Notes under the pieces: model-generated
The model's input: only the letters and a program-made list of their open reading frames with translations
Database searches by the model: none
What the model was told of the DNA's origin: nothing
In this document: positions 52,237 to 61,440 of the stretch, in pieces
How positions within the stretch are numbered: position 1 is the first letter of the stretch
Layout: every line of letters begins with the position of its first letter
Made by a program: the position numbers and the translations under genes
Assembly (NCBI GenBank): GCA_947647615.1
Contig: CANSKS010000003.1
Location: forward strand, 1 to 64,000
Length of the DNA: 64,000 nucleotides
Direction: 5' to 3'
DNA from: an uncultured Neglectibacter sp.
GTDB taxonomy: Bacteria > Bacillota > Clostridia > Oscillospirales > Acutalibacteraceae

Positions 52237-53091
52237 TCACTTCTCCACCTCGCAAAGCATCTCTTCCAAAAAGGCAGGCAGGCAAAAGGCGCCCAGGTGA
52301 AGGCGGGTGGTGTAATAGCGGGTGCGCAGGTTCAGGGCGTTCCAAGCGGCGGCGTCCAGGTCGTCGGTGGGGTGGTACTTTTTACTGGCAAAGCCAAACA
52401 GCCAATACCCTGCCGCATAGGTGGGAATATGGGCCTGGTATACCCGGCTGATGGGGAAGGTGTTCACAATGCGTTTATGGCTGCGCTTCATGGCCTCGGC
52501 GTCATCGGCATAAAATGGGCTGCCCTGCTGGTTCACCATAATGCCGTCATCCTTTAAGGCGTTGTAGCAGTTGCCGTAAAACTCCCGGGTGAACAGGCCC
52601 TCGGATGGGCCGAAAGGATCGGTGGAATCTACAATAATCAAGTCATATTTCTTTTCACAGCGGCGAATGAACTTCAAGGCGTTTTCAAAATAAATATGAA
52701 CTCGACGGTCGTCCATACGGCAGGCGTTGCTGGGCAAATAAGCCCGGCAAGCCTCCACCACCAGCTCGTCCATCTCTACCAGGTCTATACGCTCTACCCT
52801 GTCGTAACGAGTGAGCTCCCGCACCACGCCGCCGTCTCCCGCGCCGATAACTAAAATATCGGTGATTCCTTGGTGTACCGACATGGGCACATGGGTGATC
52901 ATTTCGTCGTAGATAAATTCGTCCCGTTCGGTGAGCATCACATTGCCATCCAAAGTGAGCACTCGGCCGAATTCCGGGGTTTCAAAAATATCGATACGCT
53001 GGTAGGCGCTGGTTTTGGAATAAAGCTGTTTGTTCACCCGAATGCTGTGTTTTACATCGGGCGTATGAAATTCGCTGAACCACATTTCCAT
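52237..53091 (-). CDS. speE: spermidine synthase family protein
   Basis: MEMWFSEFHTPDVKHSIRVNKQLYSKTSAYQRIDIFETPEFGRVLTLDGNVMLTERDEFIYDEMITHVP. Confidence 0.96.
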   Translation of the reverse strand: MEMWFSEFHTPDVKHSIRVNKQLYSKTSAYQRIDIFETPEFGRVLTLDGNVMLTERDEFIYDEMITHVPMSVHQGITDILVIGAGDGGVVRELTRYDRVERIDLVEMDELVVEACRAYLPSNACRMDDRRVHIYFENALKFIRRCEKKYDLIIVDSTDPFGPSEGLFTREFYGNCYNALKDDGIMVNQQGSPFYADDAEAMKRSHKRIVNTFPISRVYQAHIPTYAAGYWLFGFASKKYHPTDDLDAAAWNALNLRTRYYTTRLHLGAFCLPAFLEEMLCEVEK

Positions 53092-53110
53092 TCTGCCAAT
53101 GCCCCTTTCT

Positions 53111-54565
53111 TTACTCCAATACGTTGATGTTCTCTATGCCAGGATCTTCCGGGCCCGTCATGCTGCATCCCTTGGCCTTGGCATATTCGATATAGTCTAG
53201 AATTTCCTGGGTAATCCGTTCTCCCGGGGCCAAAATGGGAATTCCCGGCGGATAGCACATCACAAACTCTGTACATACCCTGCCGCAGGCCTCTTTTAAA
53301 GGAACGCTCACTTTAGGCGCGTAAAAGGCCTCCTGGGGGCTTGTGACCACCTGTGGGTCAATATACTCCTGGCTCAAAAGCCCGGTGCCATCAGTTTGGT
53401 AACGGCGGCGAATTTCCGCCAAAGCACTGACCAGCCGTTCCAACTCCTGGGGCCGGTCGCCAATGGAAAGGTAGGCTAAGATGTTCCCGATATCCCCGAA
53501 CTCAATTTGAATGTCGTATTCATCCCGAAGAATATCGTAGACCTCTATGCCCGCCAGACCGATCTCCAGCGTGTGGACGCTGAGCTTGGTGGTATCGAAA
53601 TTAAAAACGGAATCCCCGTTGACCAGTTCGCTGCCAAAGGCATAATAGCCCCCCACCGCGTTGATCTCCTCCCGGGCATAGGCCGCCATAGTGGAAACCT
53701 GGTGGAACACCTCCCGCCCGCGAAGGGCCAGGTTCCGCCTGCTAATATCGAGGCTGGACATCAAAAGGTAGCTGCCCGAGGTGGTTTGCGTCAGGTTGAT
53801 GATCTGCCGCACGTACCCGGCATGAACCCCGGGACCGGTAAGCAAAAAGCTGGATTGGGTAAGGCTGCCCCCGCTTTTGTGCATGGAGACAGAAGCCATG
53901 TCGGCTCCGGCCGCCATAGCGGAAACCGGAAGCCCGTTGCCAAAATAGAAGTGGGTGCCGTGGGCCTCATCCGCCAGGCACAGCATGCCTGCCTGGTGAG
54001 CCATGCGCACAATAGCCCGCAGGTCGGAGCAAACGCCGTAATAGGTAGGGTTGTTCACCAACACCGCTACCGCGTTGGGGTGTTCCTGTATAGCCTTTTG
54101 CACCTGTTCCCGCTTCATACCCAGGGAAATGCCCAGCCGCTGGTCCACCTCTGGATTTACATAAATTGGCACCGCGCCGCAGAGCACCAGAGCATTGATG
54201 ACGCTTCGGTGTACGTTTCGGGGCAAAATGATTTCATCTCCCCGCTTGCAGGCGGTAAGCACCATGCTTTGTACAGAACTGGTGGTGCCTCCCACCATTA
54301 AAAAGGCATGAGCTGCCCCAAAGGCGTCGGCTGCTAACTCTTCTGCCTCCCGGATTACAGAAACAGGATGGCAAAGGTTGTCCAGGGGCTTCATGCTGTT
54401 GACATCGATGCCAACGCATTTCTGGCCCAAAAACTCGGCCAGTTCCGGGTTTCCCCGGCCTCTTTTATGGCCCGGAACGTCAAAGGGCACCACCCGCATT
54501 TGCCGGAATTTCTCTAACGCCTCATAAATTGGTGCCCGGCGCTGGTCATACTTCAAACGCTTCAT
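53111..54565 (-). CDS. speA: Orn/Lys/Arg decarboxylase-type PLP enzyme, probable arginine decarboxylase
   Basis: FDVPGHKRGRGNPEL, CLADEAHGTHFYFG, MHKSGGSLTQSS motifs; next to speE/speB. Confidence 0.88.
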   Translation of the reverse strand: MKRLKYDQRRAPIYEALEKFRQMRVVPFDVPGHKRGRGNPELAEFLGQKCVGIDVNSMKPLDNLCHPVSVIREAEELAADAFGAAHAFLMVGGTTSSVQSMVLTACKRGDEIILPRNVHRSVINALVLCGAVPIYVNPEVDQRLGISLGMKREQVQKAIQEHPNAVAVLVNNPTYYGVCSDLRAIVRMAHQAGMLCLADEAHGTHFYFGNGLPVSAMAAGADMASVSMHKSGGSLTQSSFLLTGPGVHAGYVRQIINLTQTTSGSYLLMSSLDISRRNLALRGREVFHQVSTMAAYAREEINAVGGYYAFGSELVNGDSVFNFDTTKLSVHTLEIGLAGIEVYDILRDEYDIQIEFGDIGNILAYLSIGDRPQELERLVSALAEIRRRYQTDGTGLLSQEYIDPQVVTSPQEAFYAPKVSVPLKEACGRVCTEFVMCYPPGIPILAPGERITQEILDYIEYAKAKGCSMTGPEDPGIENINVLE

Positions 54566-54603
54566 TTCCCTTCCCTTTCTAAGGCTTTCTTTTCCCCAAA
54601 AAT

Positions 54604-54637
54604 AAAAAACGCAAGCCCCGCGCGGCGCGGCTTGCGT
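54604..54637 (-). terminator. intrinsic terminator between structured RNA and speA
   Basis: ACGCAAGCC...GGCTTGCGT stem followed by TTTTTT on minus strand. Confidence 0.8.
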
Positions 54638-54723
54638 AAAATTCTAAATAAGCGTTTTTCTTTTGCCCGTTGCAGCACAAATCGGCAAGAAAAAAAGGTG
54701 CGCTATAAAGAAAAATTCGTCTC

Positions 54724-54951
54724 TCAGAGTCTATATAGCAATTATACTTTTACTACTCTTATTGACCGTTTCACAAGTCTGCGCAGAGCGCATTCGGTTT
54801 TTAAAAGGAACCAACTTATAAAATTTGAGCTTTTAACTCCATCAATAAGGGCGGCGAAAAAACCGCCCATCGGCAGTGGACCCGGCTGTCCGTATGGCCT
54901 TGACCCCGAAAGACCGGAGTGGTCCAGATAATCGCTTCCAAAAGACTCTAA
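54724..54951 (-). ncRNA. uncharacterised large structured RNA (ncRNA or speA leader)
   Basis: Nested complementary helices: 54943-54951/54724-54732, 54929-54935/54738-54744, 54842-54849/54758-54765, 54814-54819/54773-54778 plus local hairpins; no plausible ORF. Confidence 0.65.
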
Positions 54952-54976
54952 GGCTAATGTCGTTTCGATTGCATTA

Positions 54977-55005
54977 AGTCTACCATAGGGGAAGGAACCT
55001 GTCAA
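54977..55005 (-). promoter_or_regulatory. sigma-A promoter of the structured RNA
   Basis: TTGACA - 17 bp - TAGACT on minus strand. Confidence 0.8.
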
Positions 55006-55063
55006 CAGGTTTTTGCCGCTTCCCTCAAACAAAACCGCGCCAGGTTTTCAAATGGCTCCTTCC

Positions 55064-57289
55064 CTACCTTTCCCTGTATTCTCCCGGGGTGATGCCCACT
55101 ACCCGCTTAAAACTGCGGCTGAAGCTGGAGGCGTTGGCGTAGCCCAGCCTTTGGGAAATTTCTTCCAGAGTTAAGCTGGTTTCCACCAAAAGGCTTTGGG
55201 CCTTTTCTACCTTTTTCTTAGAAACATACTGCTGGAAAGTGATTTGGTAGCACTTCTTAAAATAGGCACTCATATTGGAAATTTGCATGTGATAATGCTC
55301 CGCCACCGCCGCGATGGAAAAATTCTGGTCTAAAAAATGTTCGTTCACATAGGCCATGATATCCCGGCGGTGGGTACCCACCGAACGGGTTTCCTGTTCA
55401 AAGAGCTGGGAAAGCTTTTGCTCCTGCTCTCGCAAAATCAGTGCCATTTGGTTGGTGGAATAGAGTTCGGAGCCTTCCCCCTCAGGTTCTGAGGGAAAAA
55501 GAAAATTGGGATTGGCGGTTTGGAACACAAACATGGCCTGGCCAAAAAGCATTTTCGCCACGGCGATGGAAGTAGAGGCGGAGGTAAGCACCTGAATAAT
55601 AGATTCCACCACCTGGTGGACCTTGATAACATCCCGGCTGTCCACTGCATGGGTAAGATCGTAAATCGTACCAAAAGGATGAAGAGGGCCTGAGCTTTCC
55701 GAAGCCTGCAGCCGTTCCACCTCAGAAACAGAATAGTTGGGCAGGTTTTTGATAAGGGCGGAATCTAAAAACTGGTAAAGCAGCTGTACGTTTTCTTTTG
55801 CCTCGTAAATGTCGTCGCTGCCCTTTCCTATGACCGCGTAAAAGGGGCCTGCCTGCTTCATCTCAAAAAGGCCAAAAACCTCCCGCCGCAAAAAATCCTC
55901 TAAGAGGCCGGAACGGAATTCCTCCGGCTCTCCCCGAACACTGGCCAGGCAAAAAATGGAATTCTTTTCCATACAGGCAGAAAACACCATTTGAATTTCT
56001 TCCTGGTTCAGGCTCCGGAAGCGCCGGTTGAGCATGTCTACCGTAAGCAGGATAGGAGAATCGGCCAGGGCTTTATCTTCCCGAAATTCCAGGAAAACGG
56101 GTACAAGAAACCTGTGGTAAAGCTCAATTTCCAGCCGCTCCTCCACATCTGTGAGGTCATTGATCTTTTGTATGCTGCCCGAAAGGAACTCATAAAGAAA
56201 CAACGATTTGTAATTTTCCCGGTAAGCCTGCAGGGTGGAATTCAACTTGATATTCCGGTTCTGCATGTTGGAAATGCCGCTTTGCAGCCGCTCATATTCC
56301 GAACCTCCCTGGGCGCCTTCCGGAAGGTCTGGCGTGCCGGAGATCTTTTCCAAGATATGAATAAGGGGACGGTAGTTGGTGCGAATGATCACCAGCATGG
56401 CGGAAACTCCGGCCACAACAATGAGCAGTACCACGGCAATGGTGGTTTGCAGCAGGCGGTTCAAATCGCGGTAAAGCAGTTCATTCACTTCGAAAACCTG
56501 GTAGGTGAGCTTCATCGTCTTGCAGGAACAGGAGTAAGAGGTAAAGGAATCTACCTCTACCCCGGCCCGCTGTTTTTGCACGGTACTCCACATTTCTTCC
56601 TGGGTAAGGGTGGGGGAAGCGGAAAGATAAATGGTTTCGGCGCCGTAGAGCAAATAATTGTGGGAATTGCCGCTGACGCCGGAAATAAGGCCGCGCACCT
56701 TATTTTCCGGCAGGAAGAAGAGCGCCCACCCCATCTTTTTTGAAAGAGGATAGGCCAGTACCAGCATGGGGCTGGAATTCAGTTCGTTATAAATGCTGTA
56801 AGAAAAGGAAGGCACATAAAACAAAGAGGGGGAAGCCGAGCTCAGTTCGGAAAGCATGTCCTCTTTGTTGGCCCCATGGAAGCAATACAATATGTTTTGG
56901 AAATATTCCTGGCTTATCGTGCCGTTTTGGGAATAAATATGCTGGCTTTCCGGCTGGTACAGCAGTACATCCTCTGCCAAGGTGCTGTTGCTTCTGGCAG
57001 TTTTCAGCAGCTCTCTTACCTGCTGGGCATAGGAGTAAGAGCCTTCTTCTCCCCACACCTGCTTAAAAAAAGTGGTTTTAATGTCAATGGCAGCTTTGAA
57101 GATCTTTAAAAATTCCTCGTCCAGCTTTTCCACCGTTCGCTGGGCAGAACCGGTAAGCTCGTCTTCCATGACATTATTCAGAATTTTATAATTTTGCGGG
57201 TAAAAGAACGCGGTGATCACTCCTACCGGAAGAATAGTAATAATAAAAAAAGCGGTGATGATCTTCCATAATACAGACCTACCTTTCAT
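55064..57289 (-). CDS. membrane-anchored AraC-type regulator with extracytoplasmic sensor region
   Basis: 741 aa; N-terminal and internal TM helices, C-terminal AraC HTH (RLGYANASSFSRSFKRVVGITPGEYRE). Confidence 0.9.
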   Translation of the reverse strand: MKGRSVLWKIITAFFIITILPVGVITAFFYPQNYKILNNVMEDELTGSAQRTVEKLDEEFLKIFKAAIDIKTTFFKQVWGEEGSYSYAQQVRELLKTARSNSTLAEDVLLYQPESQHIYSQNGTISQEYFQNILYCFHGANKEDMLSELSSASPSLFYVPSFSYSIYNELNSSPMLVLAYPLSKKMGWALFFLPENKVRGLISGVSGNSHNYLLYGAETIYLSASPTLTQEEMWSTVQKQRAGVEVDSFTSYSCSCKTMKLTYQVFEVNELLYRDLNRLLQTTIAVVLLIVVAGVSAMLVIIRTNYRPLIHILEKISGTPDLPEGAQGGSEYERLQSGISNMQNRNIKLNSTLQAYRENYKSLFLYEFLSGSIQKINDLTDVEERLEIELYHRFLVPVFLEFREDKALADSPILLTVDMLNRRFRSLNQEEIQMVFSACMEKNSIFCLASVRGEPEEFRSGLLEDFLRREVFGLFEMKQAGPFYAVIGKGSDDIYEAKENVQLLYQFLDSALIKNLPNYSVSEVERLQASESSGPLHPFGTIYDLTHAVDSRDVIKVHQVVESIIQVLTSASTSIAVAKMLFGQAMFVFQTANPNFLFPSEPEGEGSELYSTNQMALILREQEQKLSQLFEQETRSVGTHRRDIMAYVNEHFLDQNFSIAAVAEHYHMQISNMSAYFKKCYQITFQQYVSKKKVEKAQSLLVETSLTLEEISQRLGYANASSFSRSFKRVVGITPGEYRER

Positions 57290-57600
57290 TTCTCCCTGCC
57301 TTTCCCCAAAAAACGCGTCTATTCGTCTGGTTTTATTATCGCAATTTATAATTTTCTTGTCAATATATCCGATTCATTCCTTTTTTATACAATTTTTATA
57401 CCGTTATAACTAAAGTACAGACAGCTTTGACAGCCAAAACAAAAACACCGGAAATTTCTTTAAAAATCCCGTTTTTTCATCATAATTTATGTGGATTGAA
57501 AATCGAGAAGCGTTTTGCTAAAATTTTTGCAAATAAACAAAAACATTTTGACAAATTTGCCGGGCAAGATTTCGTTTGTCAAAGGAAAGATGGGGTCTCC

Positions 57601-58548
57601 ATGAAGAAAAAACCAAACACGCCAGGAAAACCTTCCGGGCCTTCCTTTTCTCTTTGGAAAAGATGCCTGCAATATAAAGAGCTGCTGCTGTTTTTGCTGC
57701 CCGCCGTGGTGCTGGTGCTGGTATTCAACTACTTTCCCATGTATGGCATTATTATGGCTTTCCAAGATTTCGTTCCCAGCAAGGGAATTTTGGGAAGCTC
57801 CTTTGTGGGACTGGCCCAGTTCGAAAGGTTTTTCCGGCTGCCTACCTTCGGCAGCTTAATTGGAAATACGGTGAAGATCAGTCTGCTTTCGCTGGTTGTC
57901 AACTTTCCGCTTCCTATTTTTCTGGCCCTGCTGCTAAACCAAATTCAAAAAGAAAAAGTGCGCAAGGCAGCCCAAACCCTTACCTATATGCCCCACTTTA
58001 TTTCTGTGGTGGTGGCGGTAGGCATGCTGAACGTACTGCTTTCTCCCTCCGGCGGCATTTACGGGGGCATTTGCAAGGCTTTTGGCATAAAGGGGGTAAA
58101 TATTTTTGGCAAGCTGGGGGCTTTTCAATGGCTTTATGTGTTCTCGGATGCCTGGCAGCACACCGGCTGGAATTCCATCATTTACCTGGCAGCCCTTTCC
58201 AGCGTGGACCCTTCCCTTTACGAGGCCGCCACGGTAGACGGCGCCAACCGGCTGGACAAGCTGTTCCACATTGATATTCCCACCCTGGTACCCACTATGG
58301 TGATTTTGCTGATCCTGAACACCGGCAACATTTTAAACGTGGGCTTTGAGAAAATTTTCCTGATGCAGAATCCCTCTAACGCGGCGGTTTCGGAAGTGAT
58401 TTCTACCTATGTTTACAAAATAGGCTTGAAATCGGCCCAATACAGTTTTTCTGCCGCAGTGGGGCTGTTTAATACCGTTATCAATTTTATTGTGCTGCTT
58501 TTTGTAAACCAGGTCAGCAAAAAAGTAGCCGACACCAGCCTGTGGTAA
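57601..58548 (+). CDS. LplB-type sugar ABC transporter permease
   Basis: YFPMYGIIMAFQDFVPSKGILGSSFVGLAQFERFF; EAATVDGANRLDKLFHIDIPTL. Confidence 0.93.
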   Translation: MKKKPNTPGKPSGPSFSLWKRCLQYKELLLFLLPAVVLVLVFNYFPMYGIIMAFQDFVPSKGILGSSFVGLAQFERFFRLPTFGSLIGNTVKISLLSLVVNFPLPIFLALLLNQIQKEKVRKAAQTLTYMPHFISVVVAVGMLNVLLSPSGGIYGGICKAFGIKGVNIFGKLGAFQWLYVFSDAWQHTGWNSIIYLAALSSVDPSLYEAATVDGANRLDKLFHIDIPTLVPTMVILLILNTGNILNVGFEKIFLMQNPSNAAVSEVISTYVYKIGLKSAQYSFSAAVGLFNTVINFIVLLFVNQVSKKVADTSLW

Positions 58549-58564
58549 GGAAAGGAGTATTCTC

Positions 58565-59461
58565 ATGAAAAAAAGAGTCCATCGCCCTACACAAAAACGC
58601 CTTTCCGATATTCTCATCGACATTCTGGTGTATACTGTCATTTTCCTCGCTGTGGTGGTCGCCGCTTACCCGGTATATTTTGTGTGTATCGCCTCTATTA
58701 GCAACCCCATGGCAGTTTCTCGGGGCGAGATCTTGCTTTGGCCCAAAGAAATCAATTTCATGGGCTACGAAAAGGTTTTTGAAGACGCCCGGGTTTGGAT
58801 TGGATACCGGAACACCTTATTTTATACCTTCTCCGGCACCCTTTTAAGCCTTCTGTTTACCATTCCTGCTGCTTACGCCCTTTCCCGAAAAGAAACGCCT
58901 TTCCGGCAGCCCTTGATGTTCTTCTTCACCTTTACCATGTTCTTTTCCGGCGGGCTTATCCCCACCTACTTCCTTATGCAGAACTTGCATTTGGTAAACA
59001 CCATTTGGGTGATGATCGTGCCCTTCTCCGTAAGCGTTTATAACCTGATTGTCACCCGTACCTTCTTTCAAACTTCTATTCCGGAGGAGCTGTTCGAGGC
59101 GGCGCGTATAGACGGCTGCAGCTACACCCGGTTTTTGTTTCAAATTGTCCTGCCCCTTTCCAAAGCCATTATCGCGGTGATAGGCCTTTATTACGCGGTG
59201 GGATATTGGAACGAGTATATGAGGGCATTGATTTATGTGCAAAACAAAGACCTTGTACCCTTACAGCTGGTGCTGCGAAGCATTTTAGTGGAAAACCAGG
59301 CAGTGGAAGCCTCTTCTCTGGGCAGTGAATCCCGGCGGCTTTTGGCCGACCTGCTGAAATATGCTCTGATCGTGGTTTCTACTCTGCCTATGATTATTTT
59401 GTATCCCTTATTACAGAAGTATTTCGAAAAAGGCGTGATGATCGGCTCCATTAAGGGCTGA
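58565..59461 (+). CDS. YtcP-type carbohydrate ABC transporter permease
   Basis: EAARIDGCSYTRFLFQIVLPLSKA; 6 TM. Confidence 0.93.
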   Translation: MKKRVHRPTQKRLSDILIDILVYTVIFLAVVVAAYPVYFVCIASISNPMAVSRGEILLWPKEINFMGYEKVFEDARVWIGYRNTLFYTFSGTLLSLLFTIPAAYALSRKETPFRQPLMFFFTFTMFFSGGLIPTYFLMQNLHLVNTIWVMIVPFSVSVYNLIVTRTFFQTSIPEELFEAARIDGCSYTRFLFQIVLPLSKAIIAVIGLYYAVGYWNEYMRALIYVQNKDLVPLQLVLRSILVENQAVEASSLGSESRRLLADLLKYALIVVSTLPMIILYPLLQKYFEKGVMIGSIKG

Positions 59462-59560
59462 AAAAAAGGCCTGTATTTGTGCCGTCGGCTTTTGGGGAAC
59501 GGGCCCATTTTCCAAGGTCTCCGGCCATGAATATAGATTCATTGAAACGGAGGAAAAAAT

Positions 59561-61234
59561 ATGAAAAACACACGAAAGCACAGCCTCACGCGCCTGACAT
59601 CCCTTCTGATATCGGCCCTCTTGGTTCTTGCCTCACTGGCGGGATGCGGCGGCAACGCCAACAATAGTTCCGGTGATGCCGGCACGCCCAACTCCAGTAA
59701 AACTTCTTCTGCCGGTGAGGCCGGGGAGCCCAGCGATACCGGGGAAACCGGCGGCAACACCCTAAGCGCCATCATTTGCATGAGCGAGCAAGGTAAGCTG
59801 GAACCCAACGAGTTCCCTTCTATTCAAGAGATTGAGGCCTCCACCGGCGTTCATGTAGAATGGGAAATCTACCGGTCGGTAGATAGCTGGAATGAACGGA
59901 AAGCCTTAGTATTGGCCGGCGGCGACCTACCGGATATGTTTTTTGGAAACCATACCCTTCTGGCCACCGACGTGGTGAGCAACAAAGATTTGTTTACCGA
60001 TTTAGCCCCCCTGCTGGACAAGCTCCCCAACGTGGCAAAAATGTTTGAGGAAGAGCCCGGCATCAAGAACGTGGCTACCCTGGAAGACGGTTCCGTGATG
60101 TTCCTGCCTTCCCGCATGCCCTTGCGTCCCAAAACCTTGACCAATGTGTTTATTAACAAGTCCTGGCTGGATACTTTAGGCCTGTCCATGCCCACTACCA
60201 CCGATGAACTGGTAACCGTGCTGGAGGCTTTCCGGGATAAAGACCCTAACGGAAACGGCCAGCAGGATGAAATTCCTATGATGGGCAACGGCGCGGGCTA
60301 TAACAATAACGCACTTCTGGCTTTGCTTGGCGCCTTCGGCGTGACCTATAACGAATTTTCCGATAACGAAGAGCTGCTGATGATAAAGGAAAACGCCCTG
60401 CACTTCGTGCCCACCATGGAACAGTACAAGGAATGCCTAATCTACCTAAACGAGCTGTTCGAAAAGGGGTTGATCGATCCGGAATCCTTCACTCAGGATG
60501 GTTCCCAATATTCCGCCAAAAACTACGCCTCCGACCCACAGGTTGTAGGGGTTGCCTCTGCCTGGACAGTTTCCTCCGGCGTAGGCGAGGCCAACAAAGA
60601 CAGTTATGTTACGCTGCCGCCTTTAAAGGGGCCTCATGGCGACCAGCTTTGGAGCTCTAACCCCCTAACCTTGTCTACAACCCAATTCAGCTGGGCCCTT
60701 TCCGATTCCTGCCAAGACAAAGATGCGGCCCTAAAATATGTCAACGAATTCTATGACCCCGAAATTGGCGTCCAATTTTACTTTGGCTCTTACGGCGTCA
60801 GCCTGGAAAAGCAGGATGACGGCAAGGTAAAGGTACTGGAAAGCGGCGATCCCGAGGTCACCTTCGACAGCTGGCTGTGGATGAATGGCTTCGGTGACCG
60901 GGGCCCTTACTACATCAGCAAGGAATTCGATGAAAAGCTCATCCCCAACAGCTGGGCAGAGGAAAAAGTGAACATCGACGCCATTTACACCCCCTATATT
61001 CCTTCGGAAGACGAAATTTACCCCATGATGTTCTATTCTTCCGAAGACAACGCTGAACTCAGCGTACTGCGGACCGATATTCGGAACATTGTGGACCAGA
61101 AGCTGGCCCAGTGGGTTACCGGCGAGGCCGATATCAACGCCGAATGGGACGATTACCTGGCTTCTTTGGAAAATGTAGGCCTGTCCCGGGCCATGGAAAT
61201 TTACAACAAATATTGGGAAGCCTCTAAAGGCTGA
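59561..61234 (+). CDS. extracellular solute-binding lipoprotein (oligosaccharide type)
   Basis: Lipobox LASLAGCGG; large family SBP; third gene after two permeases. Confidence 0.92.
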   Translation: MKNTRKHSLTRLTSLLISALLVLASLAGCGGNANNSSGDAGTPNSSKTSSAGEAGEPSDTGETGGNTLSAIICMSEQGKLEPNEFPSIQEIEASTGVHVEWEIYRSVDSWNERKALVLAGGDLPDMFFGNHTLLATDVVSNKDLFTDLAPLLDKLPNVAKMFEEEPGIKNVATLEDGSVMFLPSRMPLRPKTLTNVFINKSWLDTLGLSMPTTTDELVTVLEAFRDKDPNGNGQQDEIPMMGNGAGYNNNALLALLGAFGVTYNEFSDNEELLMIKENALHFVPTMEQYKECLIYLNELFEKGLIDPESFTQDGSQYSAKNYASDPQVVGVASAWTVSSGVGEANKDSYVTLPPLKGPHGDQLWSSNPLTLSTTQFSWALSDSCQDKDAALKYVNEFYDPEIGVQFYFGSYGVSLEKQDDGKVKVLESGDPEVTFDSWLWMNGFGDRGPYYISKEFDEKLIPNSWAEEKVNIDAIYTPYIPSEDEIYPMMFYSSEDNAELSVLRTDIRNIVDQKLAQWVTGEADINAEWDDYLASLENVGLSRAMEIYNKYWEASKG

Positions 61235-61372
61235 ACAAAGCTCTGGGAAAGCCATAGTGCCCCTGCCGGTTTTCGGCAGGGGCACTTGAAACTGCAAAAA
61301 AGGACCGGCGTGCTTTTAGTTGGCTCCCCCTTTAAGAATAGCTACCCGCAATAAAATTTGCCGGAAGGCAGA

Positions 61373-61412
61373 AGCAGAGTTCCCGCCTTTTCCGGCAGGA
61401 ACTCTGCTTTTC
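61373..61412 (+). terminator. terminator of sugar ABC operon
   Basis: AGCAGAGTTCC/GGAACTCTGCT stem followed by TTTCGCTTT. Confidence 0.65.
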
Positions 61413-61440
61413 GCTTTACAGGCAAGGCTTCCAAAAGCCC

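Noticed and set aside
54742-55032. 96-aa minus-strand ORF MFEGSGKNLLTG...
   Set aside because: Spans the promoter and structured RNA; atypical protein composition; better explained as RNA.
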